Position numbers and translations under genes: made by a program. The notes beneath the pieces were generated by a model, which made no database searches, was not told the origin of the DNA, and worked only from the letters and a program-made list of their open reading frames with translations. From Chaetoderma sp. LZ-2023a (Eukaryota > Mollusca > Caudofoveata > Chaetodermatida > Chaetodermatidae), in the NCBI GenBank assembly GCA_034401795.1, contig CM067372.1, positions 17,511,924-17,575,923 on the forward strand: 64,000 nt of DNA, written 5' to 3'. Below are positions 47,611 through 57,669 of the stretch, in pieces (the stretch's first letter is position 1; every line of letters begins with the position of its first letter).

Positions 47611-47753
47611 CATACTGCTCCATCTGAAAATCTGCGTTAGTGGACCCAAGGTGGGTGCCACATACCAAAAATTTGGTCACATCCTCCTCTTTTAGCGCAA
47701 GCGCTTTTAAACCTCCGGACATCTTGCTGTCAATCAAAAGTGACGGGATCAAC
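47590..47753 (-). CDS. RPSA: RPSA, first coding exon (start codon)
   Basis: The exon runs from the acceptor TTTTCAG to the donor GTGAGT. The ATG is at 47,722-47,720, with 31 bp of 5' UTR before it in the same exon, as in vertebrate RPSA where exon 1 is non-coding. [45 protein letters not shown]. The first 20 residues and the THLG and DFQMEQY motifs are diagnostic. With five further exons the coding sequence is 969 bp (322 residues), open throughout, with all introns in phase. I could not place the non-coding first exon or promoter. Confidence 0.97.
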
Positions 47754-48421
47754 CTGAAAACAAAGGTTACATAAACATTTCGGAAACAATGTTTAATCCC
47801 TAGCACTCTGACGTCAAAACTTTAAAATTTCAACTTAAATTAAATGATAAACTGGTGCTAATTTTAAAACAAATATGGTGGAAGATGTTGCAGTCATAGA
47901 TGTACACCAGTTACTTTGCCATTGATACAGTAAACTATAGAATATTGACATCAGTGTGGTAAGAGTTAAGGCGACCGACGAGATACATTTTCTTCTCGTC
48001 ATGTTTCAACAATTTTTAGCTTAGTAGAAAAAAGTTAGCAGCAAACAAGACTGCCTCCTAGTGTGATTTATTTATGCAAAATTTTTATATAGTGCTACTG
48101 TGTTTTCGTATCTAAAACGGCAGACTGTTGTGTCATTACTCAGCAATTTTCATCCAATTGAAACCATTGGATGAAATTCAAACAAATTTGTGCAATTACC
48201 AATCTGGTAGCAGAGTGGAAGAGGATATTTATATAAATTGTCTCGCCCCAAGGCCGTAAATACTGTGGGAAGAGATCAAGATGGTGTATGGTGTATGGTC
48301 CGAGTATCGGTTTCTAACAGGGTACGGACAGTTTTGCCGAATGTATAAAAGCTTTTGTAATGAAATAACTTCTATTTAGTAATTAGCAAGTGGTAAGTGA
48401 AATAATACATGCATTAAAATA
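47754..48421 (-). other. RPSA upstream intron or promoter region
   Basis: AT-rich DNA. 47,795-47,880 resembles words at 46,865-46,950 (CACTCTGATGTC..., AAATTAAATGATAAACTGG), a dispersed repeat. Candidate minus-strand TATA-like TTTATATAAATA with CCTCTTCCACTCTGC just after it lies near 48,205-48,240, but I cannot show that transcription starts there. Confidence 0.4.
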
Positions 48422-48977
48422 TACTGAGTGCCAATGAAAACGCAACACCTAATTTTTTCTAATATTTTGTAAAAAATAGAATTCTACAGTACTTAACGTA
48501 ACCATTGTTTATTGGTTTAAAACTGAGCAAGGTTTCTTTCGACAAGTTCACAGACCACTGCTTTTTTTAAACTCTCTATTCACCATTATATCCATATGAA
48601 TGCACGGGTATTTCGTTTTGGCGCGAATCTCTGCACGATTGATTTTCAAAAGACTTGTTTTGTAAAGGATAACTAAAGTGATTACAAATCCCGTCAAGAG
48701 TTCCAAAATTTATGGCCCGGTTTTCCAGCAACCAGCGGCATGAAGTTTGGGGTATGATCTAAGGAGGCCTTTCTCGATAGTGTGGAGATTCGCACCAAAA
48801 CGAAATACCCGTGCATTTGTATGGGTATAATGGTGGATAGAGTAAAAAAAATTTGAAATTGTCTAAAGAATCCTTGCTCAGTTTTAAACCAATAAACAAC
48901 AGTTATGTTAAGCAGAATTCTAGTTTCTACAAAATATTTGAAAAAATTAGGTGTTGCGTTTTCATTGGCACTCAGTA
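48422..48977. mobile_element. TA-flanked foldback element (Tc1-type MITE)
   Basis: 556 bp whose two halves are inverted copies with ends TACTGAGTGCCAATGAAAAC and its complement, each followed by GCAACACCTAATTTTTTC. TA duplications flank it. Arms of about 240 bp include GGGTATTTCGTTTTGGCGCG and TTGGTTTAAAACTGAGCAAG with complements. No transposase, so non-autonomous. The ends differ from the two Tc1 copies in this window. Confidence 0.9.
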
Positions 48978-49405
48978 TATTTAATTTCCTCAAAATAAAT
49001 TTAGCATGTGTAAACAGTAATACATAGTATCGTTTTGTGTACTTGCGGCAGGTACTAGTTTCTAACAGGGATGTAAATTTGTTATTTATATAGCGACAAG
49101 ATAGTAATATGACATCACTGTCTAAGATATGACAACAGGAAATTTGTCAGCAAAAATAATGACACAGACGTCGCTAAAAATGGAACACTGCTTACTTTAT
49201 TGTAGTACATCTAGACTTGGTCAAATTCCATTTTTCGCATTACCCGGTATACATAGACAACATCATTGTAAAAATCAAAACGCTGTATCCTTGCTTTATA
49301 ACGTAGGAAATTTGGTGTTTAAAATGAAAATAAGGATTGCTATGTATACCATAAAACGTTAAAATTATTGTAGTTTTTACCATATATGGCCGTGTCGGGA
49401 TTGGG
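48978..49405. other. Intergenic AT-rich DNA, nothing recognised
   Basis: GGTTTCTAACAGGG near 48,309 and AGTTTCTAACAGGG near 49,048 form a weak direct repeat around the foldback element. No exon or RNA gene seen. Confidence 0.5.
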
Positions 49406-49409
49406 CATG

Positions 49410-49680
49410 TGTATGAAAAAAATCAATGTAGATCTAGAACAATAGAAGCACCCTATGCTCCTTCGGCGCATCCGTCGGAAAAAATCACTGTAGATCTGAA
49501 AACAATAGAAGCACCCTATGCTCCTTCGGCGCATCCGTAGGAAAAAATCACTGTAGATCTGAAAACAATAGAAGCACCCTATGCTCCTTCGGCGCATCCG
49601 TAGGAAAAAATCACTGTAGATCTGAAAACAATAGAAGCACCCTAATGCTCCTTTGGCGCATCCGTAGGAAAAAATTATTG
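49410..49680. repeat. 63-bp minisatellite, about four units
   Basis: Units of 63 bp holding AACAATAGAAGCACCCTATG, CTCCTTCGGCGCATCCGTAG and AAAAAATCACTGTAGATCTG. 63 is a multiple of 3, so a minus-strand frame repeats a 21-residue block; I do not consider it a gene. Confidence 0.92.
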
Positions 49681-49803
49681 TTACATTGGTGAAATCAACA
49701 GGAACTGGTTGATGTCATGTGACGCCAAGACTGGACCAGTTTGTTTCATTTCTTTACCAGTTATGAACATTTTTATGTACCCTAAAAAATGTAATAGTGA
49801 AAA
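49681..49803. other. Short spacer before the DIRS element
   Basis: Unique AT-rich sequence. Nothing recognised. Confidence 0.5.
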
Positions 49804-49985
49804 CTGAAGGAAATTTCAATTTCCCTTTCTCAGAGCTCTAACAATACTTACCATTACATTACTTATTGATAATACAACTACCCCGATAGCTGTGCTCTAG
49901 GAATCTAGATTTAGAAAGCTCTACCGGCTCCTGGAACCGGGCACCTGGTTCCCAACAACCGGATACCCGCCTGCCAGAGCCACCC
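49804..49985. repeat. Left inverted terminal repeat of the DIRS element
   Basis: Contains TACTTACCATTACATTACTT, GAAAGCTCTACCGGCTCCTG and CCGGATACCCGCC. Related words occur reversed at 56,180-56,356. Confidence 0.85.
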
Positions 49986-50044
49986 ATATTGCTTGCATAG
50001 CTACCAAACAAGAGAACAACCCATGGCTTGCCTCCGTGGGGCTG

Positions 50045-50160
50045 AGAGGCAGGGTCTGTAATGTAATGGTAAGTATTGTTAGATCTCGGAGAAAGGGAAA
50101 TTAAAATTTCCTTCATTCTCCTTCGATCAATACTTACCATTACATTACTTATTGATGACA
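50045..50160. repeat. Internal complementary region of the DIRS element
   Basis: First half (TAATGGTAAGTATTG, GAGAAAGGGAAATT) is the reverse complement of the left outer edge. Second half (CTCCTTCGATCAATACTTAC) is the reverse complement of the right outer edge. In DIRS elements this region templates the joining of the circle. Confidence 0.88.
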
Positions 50161-50653
50161 CCAGATTTAGTCAGTAACCTGGTGGGAAGGGGCAAGCCAT
50201 ACAAAGACTCTTTTGCCCCTGGAGAAAGAACTTAGAATTAAACTTGTCACACGGAGACCTAGAAGGACCGACAAGTTTGGGACCGATTATAACATTCTCA
50301 TCACTGCCCACCCCTCCACCCCCTTTCTCCAAAAAGGGAAGACAACTAATGAACATGCATCTCGCCTGAAACACAAGTATGCCAAGAGGGTTAACAGCTC
50401 TTGACACACATATGCCTGGGAATGAGCATGAATATATATGATGAATGATCATGACATAGAAACATAATACAAAAAATTGTCAAACTTGAATTACCTCATG
50501 AATTATGGATTCCAGATGTGGAGCCATCAACCATCACACTTTCGACCAGCCGTGTCCCATACGGTTGAATTCCTCTCGCTTGACCCCATGTCTGTTCTTA
50601 CTACTTTTGCTTAACAAAGTTACCAAAAGGAGATGAGCAGTGTGGCCACTAGA

Positions 50654-51410
50654 CTATCGTTTCAAAACAGCTAAAGCGAGTGGATTAGCAGAGTCTGACA
50701 TATCCCTCATATAGTAATCAGTGAATGAGGACTCACAGTGCCATTGTGCAATGGTCATGATGTCCTCTAACGGGACACCATTGAATAGGGCGGTCGAGGC
50801 GGCTATTCCTCTAACATCGCGAGCCCTAGCACATTGCACCTGGTGGCTAATCGCAATCTCGTTGGTAGTCTGAATGCATTCTACTACCCAACGAGAGATA
50901 GTATCCATGGATGGCTTCTTATGCCAGATCCACAGATGTCTATCATTTGACCGTAGAGTCCGTCCATTTCTTTGTACTTGGTCAAAGCACGGACTGGACA
51001 CCAGCATCACGACCAAACCTAGTTAGTTTTGGTATAATGATCGGTTTGCCGGGATATTTCAGATTGATTCTTTGACATAAATTCTGCTCTTAGCAGTAGT
51101 CGCAGACCCTCTCTGGAGACAATAAATCGGTCCCTCTCTGCTGAAAGTGCATGGATCTAACTGCGCCTTCTAGCTGAGGAAGCTGCCAATAGAAAAACCG
51201 CCTTTAGAGTCAGATGCTTTAGACTAGCCGAACCCAAGAGTTCGAAAGAGTGCTTGCCTAGTACATTAAGCACCAAAGATAGACTCCAGGCTGGAATGAC
51301 TACCGGTTGTCTTGGGCGGAGACTGCTCATTCCCTTCACCATCACATTTAACTGGGCCACCTCTGGACTATCCCTGTTGGCTAAACAAGGGATAACTGAT
51401 GCCAAAGCTG
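50654..51410 (-). pseudogene. DIRS tyrosine recombinase region
   Basis: Phage-integrase-like region of the fossil element. The best-kept part reads ARARDVRGIAASTALFNGVP, with an AQWHCESSFTDYYMRD tail holding the terminal tyrosine region. Integrates circular DNA without a target duplication in the family. Confidence 0.85.
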
Positions 51411-51999
51411 ACTTGTATCCAGCAATAGTGACAGGAGCCTGTCCTGTAAAGACCAGCTCACAGAGAGTCTGCTATTTGCTGAATAGTGGATTGAAAGGTA
51501 TCAATACTCTTTCCTTCACACTACTCTGCAAATTTGCTAACCTTGTGGTTATATGATTTGAAGGTTGACCTTCTCGCGGCTGCGATGAAACTCGCAGCCT
51601 GTTGAGAAAAGCCTTCCGACGTGGAACGTCGTTTGATAACATCCACGCAGTCAATTTGAACATCTGGGGCCATTTGTGTAGGAAGCGGCCCTTGGACTGG
51701 AAGATTATCTTTGGAATCTCGGGCAGCTGCACTGGATTGACCACCAGCAGATCCAGGACCACACCCTGCTGGGCCAATATGGTGCTATTAGCAGGACAAG
51801 GCACGGTTCTCCCCTGATCTTCACCAAGATCTTCAGCAGAAGAATGGTGGCCGGGTACGCGTAAGCGGGCATCCCTCTCCAGCTTATCGCCAGAGCGTCT
51901 GTGTCGATGGCATTTGGATCTGACAGAAGTCATGATTTGAGCATTTTCCTTTGTGGCGAACAAGTCCACGTTGGGTTTGCCCCAATGCTCGAAGATCCT

Positions 52000-53100
52000 T
52001 CATAGAACTGGAGGGTTGAGGGACCATTCTGTTGGCAGAATTCTCTGTCTGCGAGACAAAGCATCCGCCAGAATGTTCAATCGGCCAGGAATGTGAGCTG
52101 CTTTCAAAACAACCGAGTAATTCCTGCAACATTGAATCAAGTGCCACACTTCACACTTTGATACAAAGTGTGGGTGACCTGGTCCCGCGCCTTGGCGATT
52201 TATGTATGATACTACCGTCAAATTGTCCGACCATATCAATATCACCTTTCCCCTGATCATCGGAAGAAACTCTTCCAACGCCAGTTCCACTGCCATCATT
52301 TCCAACAGATTGATATGCAGCTGACTCTCCAGGAGAGTCCATGTGCCCGAGACCTGGTGTTCTCCCAGGCAGGCACCCCACCCTTCCAGCGACGCATCCG
52401 TGTACACGGACAGCTGGGGGCGAGGTAGGTGCAGCGAAACCACTACTAGGAGATTCTGATGCTGTGTCCACCATACAAGATGCGATATTATCGGCTCCAA
52501 AACTGGCACCAGTTTTGACAGGGGTTCTGTTCTGTTTCCACAGACATCAGATACAACTGGATAGGTCTTCTCATTAGAGCAGCGAACGGGATCACTTGCT
52601 CCATGGAGACCATCATGCCCAGCATCTGAAGAAACCGCCTCGCCTGAATGTGGTTTCCCACTCGAAAATGGCTAACAGAGACACCACTCTGGGCTCTGAC
52701 GGGTAAACCCTGCCCTCCTCGAGATCGAATCGCATCCCCAAATAAACGAAATGTTGAGTGGGTGTCAACTCGGATTTCTCCTTGTTGACAATCCAGCCTA
52801 GATCTGAAAGTAACTTCAGTCAGAGCAGTATCCACGTTCAACCTGGCTGCCGAGTCTGCCTTGAGCAGCCAATCGTCTATGTAGGTGTGTAGCGCCACGT
52901 TCTCTTTTCTGAGAAACGCTGTCACCGCAAGGACCACTCTTGTGAAAACCCTCGGAGCTGTTGACAGGCCAAACGGGAGAACAGTAAACTCCCATACTTG
53001 ATTCTGAAACGCAAATCTCAGCCGTCTAACGGGGTTGTCCGGCTCGCAGTCCGCTCCCCCCCACCCCTTTCTTAACAAGAGAGAGAGAGAGAGAACCATT
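52000..53100 (-). pseudogene. DIRS reverse transcriptase and RNase H region
   Basis: The reverse transcriptase palm is recognisable by FTVLPFGLSTAPRVFT and the YIDDWLL catalytic box. The RNase H follows with LSVYTDASLEGWG, LLEMMAVELAL and WSDNLTVVSYINRQG. Part of the broken element; order and motifs are those of DIRS. Confidence 0.93.
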
Positions 53101-53188
53101 TCGGTCTCGGCACGGCGGGTATAACTGGCACCGCTGTTCCTGTCGCACAGGTGCGGTCCAGGCGGATATGAAGGGAGCTCTCGTACCC

Positions 53189-55190
53189 TCAGGTACGATA
53201 CGCTCCCCTCTGTCCGCCTTTTGAGGACTTACCCGTACCCTTCCCGCCTCTAGGGCGGTCAGGAGCAACCTTGGGGAGGGCAGGAGCCTCTACAACCTTT
53301 CTGGCTTTCTTAGCCGGCGGCGACTGAGAAAATCCAGCTGAAGCAGAAGTCGCAGCAGGCTTACCTTTCGCCTTGCCCCTATGCTTCTTCTGCTTCTTTG
53401 GAGGTTGTCCAGCTAGCGGTTTCCCCACAGCCCCTAGTGCGTGCGCTTGCCGCACTAGCTCCAGCTGTAGGTTGACCGCCAACCGATTCTGTGCGATGCT
53501 GGCCGTATCCTCTAGGATGGCCCGCGCTTGGCCACCGAAGATGCTAGGCCCTGTCAGGGGCGTCGCAAGAAGACGCTCCCTGACTGCCGTAGCCAGACAC
53601 ATATGGTCAATAACCATTTGCCTCCTGGATTTGGTCACACGCGCCTGCACCCTTGCCAGTGCGTCCATAAACAGCACCAAGCCGTCATTCACGCACGAAA
53701 GCGCCACAGGTGGCACAGGGTGGCCTGCCCCCGCTTCAGCCCACACCGACTGAAGAAGACGATAAGAATGATTGACCGCACTCATAGCTGCCCTCACACC
53801 CTCGTCGAATAGGGACAGGACTTCCTCTTGGTGTACCTGGGACCTGTCCACAAGTGCCGGACCGGAGCCACCCGCTCCAGCACTCTGAACCCCCAGGACC
53901 CATCGGTCATCCTCAGTGACCGACGGTACTACACCATATCTGTCGTATTCCCCCCGCGGAATACGACACCTTGCCCGCACCTCCCTGGAGGCCGCAGGGA
54001 GCTGGCCCTTGGTCGCAAGTTGCTTGCTATAAATAGTATCCAACAACTCTATGAACCGTGGATCCAGTCCCACTGACTGGATTCGGGCCGCGGGCAAGAT
54101 CCCCGTCCGAATCGATGCAACCGACGGACGGGGCGCATCCTCCTCGGCCGTGGCCGAAACCACAGACGGGTCCACCCTGGCTAGCCAAGCCAGAGCCTCG
54201 GACCAGTCTATTTCCGAGGAGGAAACACCCGCAAACACGTCACCCGTTGACGTGCTCACGGGCCTGCCAGCCACGGCCTCCCGGCAAGGAGCCGCGGCTG
54301 ACACACCAGGCACTCCGGTACCACCCGGTTCCGCCGCCACCACATGAAACATACCAGTCCATGGGGTAGGTCCGCACGGAAAACCGTACGGACCCGTAAC
54401 CGTGGCCAGACACGGGCGCCAACGGCACCCCATGTCCGACCGCCGGACCGGGCGAGATAGGTGAGTACCACGCCCGGCCCGGTCACCGTATCAGCTGGTG
54501 TCAAACCAACCGACACGGAACCGGTGCCCGGTACCAGATTGGCCTCAACCACAGGCGGAGCCGCTGCCCTGGCTTGCGCCAAGCCAGACAGATGGAGGGC
54601 GGTTCCGTCCAGGATGGAATCAACCTCCATATTCTCCACCCATGGCATCACAGGCCGCAGTAATTTCTCCTCCTCGTCTTCAGACTCCGAAGAGTCGTCA
54701 TCAGACGAGGAAACCGCGGACGGCTCCCACACCTGACGGACCGGCCACCGCTACTGGACCACCCGGAGGTGGCCGCAGAGAGACAGAACCCGCCAGGCCG
54801 GACTGCCAGGGGGCCGTACGAGACGGCCCCTCTCGGTAACCAGTCCAGAACCCTGTCCAAGGACAGGGTCCGTACCAGGCATGGGGAGAAACTGCCCCCC
54901 AACCTTCGGTAGCAGTGACGACACCAGCGTGGGCAGAACGCTATGCAGAAAACCCTGCATAGCCGGGCCGAACCACGCCGGCGGTGCCATCTCCAGCTGG
55001 GGTGGTGGAGCGCCCCCACCGGCCGCTCCACGATTTAACATCGGACCGCCTGACCCCGCGTCAGATCCAGCCACATCCTTCTGGCCAAGGAACGTTACCA
55101 TCATATCGACGGACCACACTGCGCACACATTACATCTATGATCAAGGTTACTGGGTGTACACCTAAAACAGACATGGTCCTTAAACACGA
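53189..55190 (-). pseudogene. DIRS gag-like region
   Basis: GC-rich coding region upstream of the reverse transcriptase. A lysine-rich basic stretch (KKQKKHRGKAKGK) lies near its end, and a cysteine/histidine-rich stretch near its beginning (VCFRCTPSNLDHRCNVC). Position and composition fit the first gene of DIRS elements; the sequence itself is not diagnostic. Confidence 0.7.
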
Positions 55191-55881
55191 CGCGTACAAA
55201 CTTATGGCACTCGTCACATGATGGCGGGGCTGGCTTGGCCTATAAAATAAGCACAAACCTACAATAAGCAAGCGGAACGACACGGATGGAAGGCAGACAA
55301 TTAATTTTCAAATAACTTGACCACAAATTAACTGTAACCCTCCCGCACCCCACCCTGCACCGTTACAGCAAAGATCGCATTGATTATGACGACAAGAACG
55401 AAGCGGGCATAAATACACCAATAATTGATCCTCCAGGATGTATCACGGCTCCAGGAATCATATCGCATAGGATTCGGGGTATATTTACCAATCAATATAA
55501 ATTATACTCCTAACGAAAGCCGACACGATATGTGAAGAAACAACAAAATGTACTGTAGCACACGGTAAAATCGCAGACCACGCATCTCTCAAGAATTTTG
55601 ACACCACCGATCATTGCAAACCGATCGTGATCACACGTAAACTTGACCGTCCAAAGTTTTCTGGTATCATTTTTAGTACGCAGCACCCAGAACAAGATGC
55701 GCGAATTAACGAAAAATTTTCTTCACATAAACATCCGAGCATCACGGGTGTGACGTCACCCAATCGGACCCTACGGAGAACGACGTCAGCCGATATTCGT
55801 GTTAGAAATACTGTAGCAAACACCTATTTTCATATCTGCCGATCGCCTGTTGGGGTTTAAAGAAGGCGATCGTCTGGCATA

Positions 55882-56001
55882 TCTCGTTGTTAGCACACGT
55901 CCCAGATTCTATGGGGTCAGAAATTGGAACATGCGAGACCTTCTCGTTGTTAGCACACGTCCCAGATTCTATGGGGTCAGAAATTGGAACATGCGAGACC
56001 T
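55882..56001. repeat. Exact 60-bp tandem duplication
   Basis: Two identical 60-bp units in direct tandem, containing GTTGTTAGCACACGTCCCAG and AACATGCGAGACC. They lie between the gag-like region and the right end of the DIRS element and look very recent. Confidence 0.95.
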
Positions 56002-56179
56002 AAGTCTTTTAACTATGGATAATAAGGAATTATACAACCTGGTTATCATCGGCGGTATTCTCCATTTTATCCAGTTATATCCTTTCAAGAACGCACAAAT
56101 TATCAAATCACAGATAAAAGACTTAGATTTCTTTTCAAAAAACTTTAAATCTCTCCTCGCAAAAAGCGTGGACAGCTCT

Positions 56180-56356
56180 TGTTGCTATGCAAACAAGAAT
56201 GAGCTCTATGGTAGACGGGTACTCGGCAGTTGGGAGCCGAGTACCCGGTTCCAAGGAGTCAGTAAAGCTTTCTAAGTCTATAGTCCTAGAGCCAGCTGTC
56301 AAGGCCAGCTGTGTATCAGAAGTAACAGAATGGTGAGTATTGATCGAAGGAGAATT
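56180..56356. repeat. Right inverted terminal repeat of the DIRS element
   Basis: GGGTACTCGGCAGTTGGGAG, CAGTAAAGCTTTCTAAGTCT and ATGGTGAGTATTGATCGAAG, which match the left end in reverse complement. Confidence 0.82.
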
Positions 56357-56605
56357 CTGAGATTTCCCGAACTGAGATAGCGAATTTCATAGACAGTCTT
56401 GTGGAGCATTTTATCATCATCATGATTTTACGAGGCATAAGCCATTGGCTTGTTATTATTGCCTCAGTGTTTTTTTGTTGTAGTATGGCTTGTTCAGTTT
56501 AATTCAAAAGTTCTTTCCTTGAAGTCGATTTCTAGTTTGTTCTTGAGTGATTTGACTGTTGTTGCTTGATTTAGTCTCCTCGAAACCGTTATATTTAAGA
56601 CTTTT
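56357..56605. other. Spacer, nothing recognised
   Basis: AT-rich sequence after the DIRS element. No exon or repeat that I can support. Confidence 0.5.
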
Positions 56606-56609
56606 GACC

Positions 56610-56797
56610 CTTACCACTCTGATATCCATATTCTATCTTTTGCTGTGTCAATAACAAAGAAACATTTTCCAACAATTTGGTTGATGTTGCTGCTACAGAT
56701 AGACAGCAGAGTATTTGCTGAAAAATGAAACCAGATTGATCATCTTTTAATTTAATTTGAAAATTCTAAATTCTGACCAGAGTGGAAGAGTTAACAC
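56610..56797. mobile_element. Palindromic MITE, CCCTTACCACTCTGA family
   Basis: Left end ACCCTTACCACTCTGATATC, right end CTGACCAGAGTGGAAGAGTTAA, with CAACATT / GATGTTGCTGCTA words within. Related tips occur at 46,870, 47,800 and 61,345 (TTAACCCTTGCCACTCTGAT). It is distinct from the CTGGCTCG family. Confidence 0.6.
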
Positions 56798-56985
56798 CGA
56801 TTTGTGGAAATGCTGTGGTGCAGATGGGTGTGCCCACCTACACTCGTGGCTACACCCTGCTACGCCTAGCATTTTGTTGACTTGTGGAGGCTGTAGTTGT
56901 TCTTATTGCTGTAGTTTTCATCTGTGTTCATCCCTATCTGAGCCTCCTCTATGCTAGTCTCTTCATGCACCACAAAATAAGGATG
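56797..56985 (+). repeat. Left member of a 220-bp inverted pair
   Basis: GGAAATGCTGTGGTGCAGAT, GTGGCTACACCCTGCTACGC, TGACTTGTGGAGGCTGTAG and CATCTGTGTTCATCCCTATC recur in reverse complement at about 61,150-61,345. The pair encloses 4.2 kb, including the tandem-core element. Confidence 0.82.
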
Positions 56986-56999
56986 TGAAAGAAGAGACC

Positions 57000-57660
57000 T
57001 ATCCACCGATAATTGATATCGTTACAGAGCATGTTCTTGATAATACACAGGCTACTCCAAGATCAGTCCACTGTATTGGAGTTGCAGTATGACTTAGAGC
57101 ACATATTTCTTTGAATAGAGTATATTCTACGAAATATTGTTCTACGAAATATCCAGTGTCTATGAAATGGCCCTATCTACGAAATGACCAGTCACCAAAG
57201 CAAACAGAGCCCTGTCAGTGTCAGCTATCAAGATTATTTATTTTCATATTTTGTCGTCATTATCAGAGATTACAACAGGCAGTAAGGCAAGCCTATGAAG
57301 TTGTAGACTCCTAACATATAAACATTAATTGCAGAATATATTATGACACATATAATATGATGTAACATAAACAGACATATATTACGTGATACTATATGAA
57401 CAGTAGGTATATACATGTAGGATGCAACAGTAAAACAGGACAATTACATTCATGAACATAAAGGGATGGAGGGTGGGAGAGGGATGGGGGGCTCATCTAT
57501 TATATATTACCATGTTATTATTATTATTATTATTATTACTCCTATACAGTTTTACATTTGATGTTTTGTTCCGGTGAACAGGTGCCTTGAATAGTTAGAC
57601 TCCAGCACAGCTCATAATAGAATTAACAAGCGCTTTGCAATACATGTCCCCTACCCGGTA
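57000..57660. other. Non-coding DNA with an (ATT)n tract
   Basis: AT-rich. (TTA)n tract at 57,515-57,538. A small local duplication of TCTACGAAAT occurs near 57,125-57,185. No gene seen. Confidence 0.55.
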
Positions 57661-57669
57661 ATATAAATC

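Larger units (their letters stand above)
49804..56356 (-). mobile_element. DIRS-type tyrosine-recombinase retrotransposon (broken)
   Basis: An element of about 6.55 kb with coding parts on the minus strand in the DIRS order: gag-like region, reverse transcriptase, RNase H, tyrosine recombinase. Its ends are inverted repeats (about 49,804-49,985 and 56,180-56,356). An internal complementary region just inside the left end (about 50,045-50,160) carries sequence matching the outer edges of both ends joined back to back, which is the hallmark of DIRS elements. It is a fossil with several breaks, perhaps five to ten. The two ends differ from each other considerably, suggesting moderate age. It is much richer in G and C than its surroundings between 52 and 55 kb. 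Confidence 0.93.

Noticed and set aside
49340-49597. Repeated RRRSIGCFYCFQIYSDFF reading
   Set aside because: 63-bp minisatellite, period divisible by 3, no gene context.
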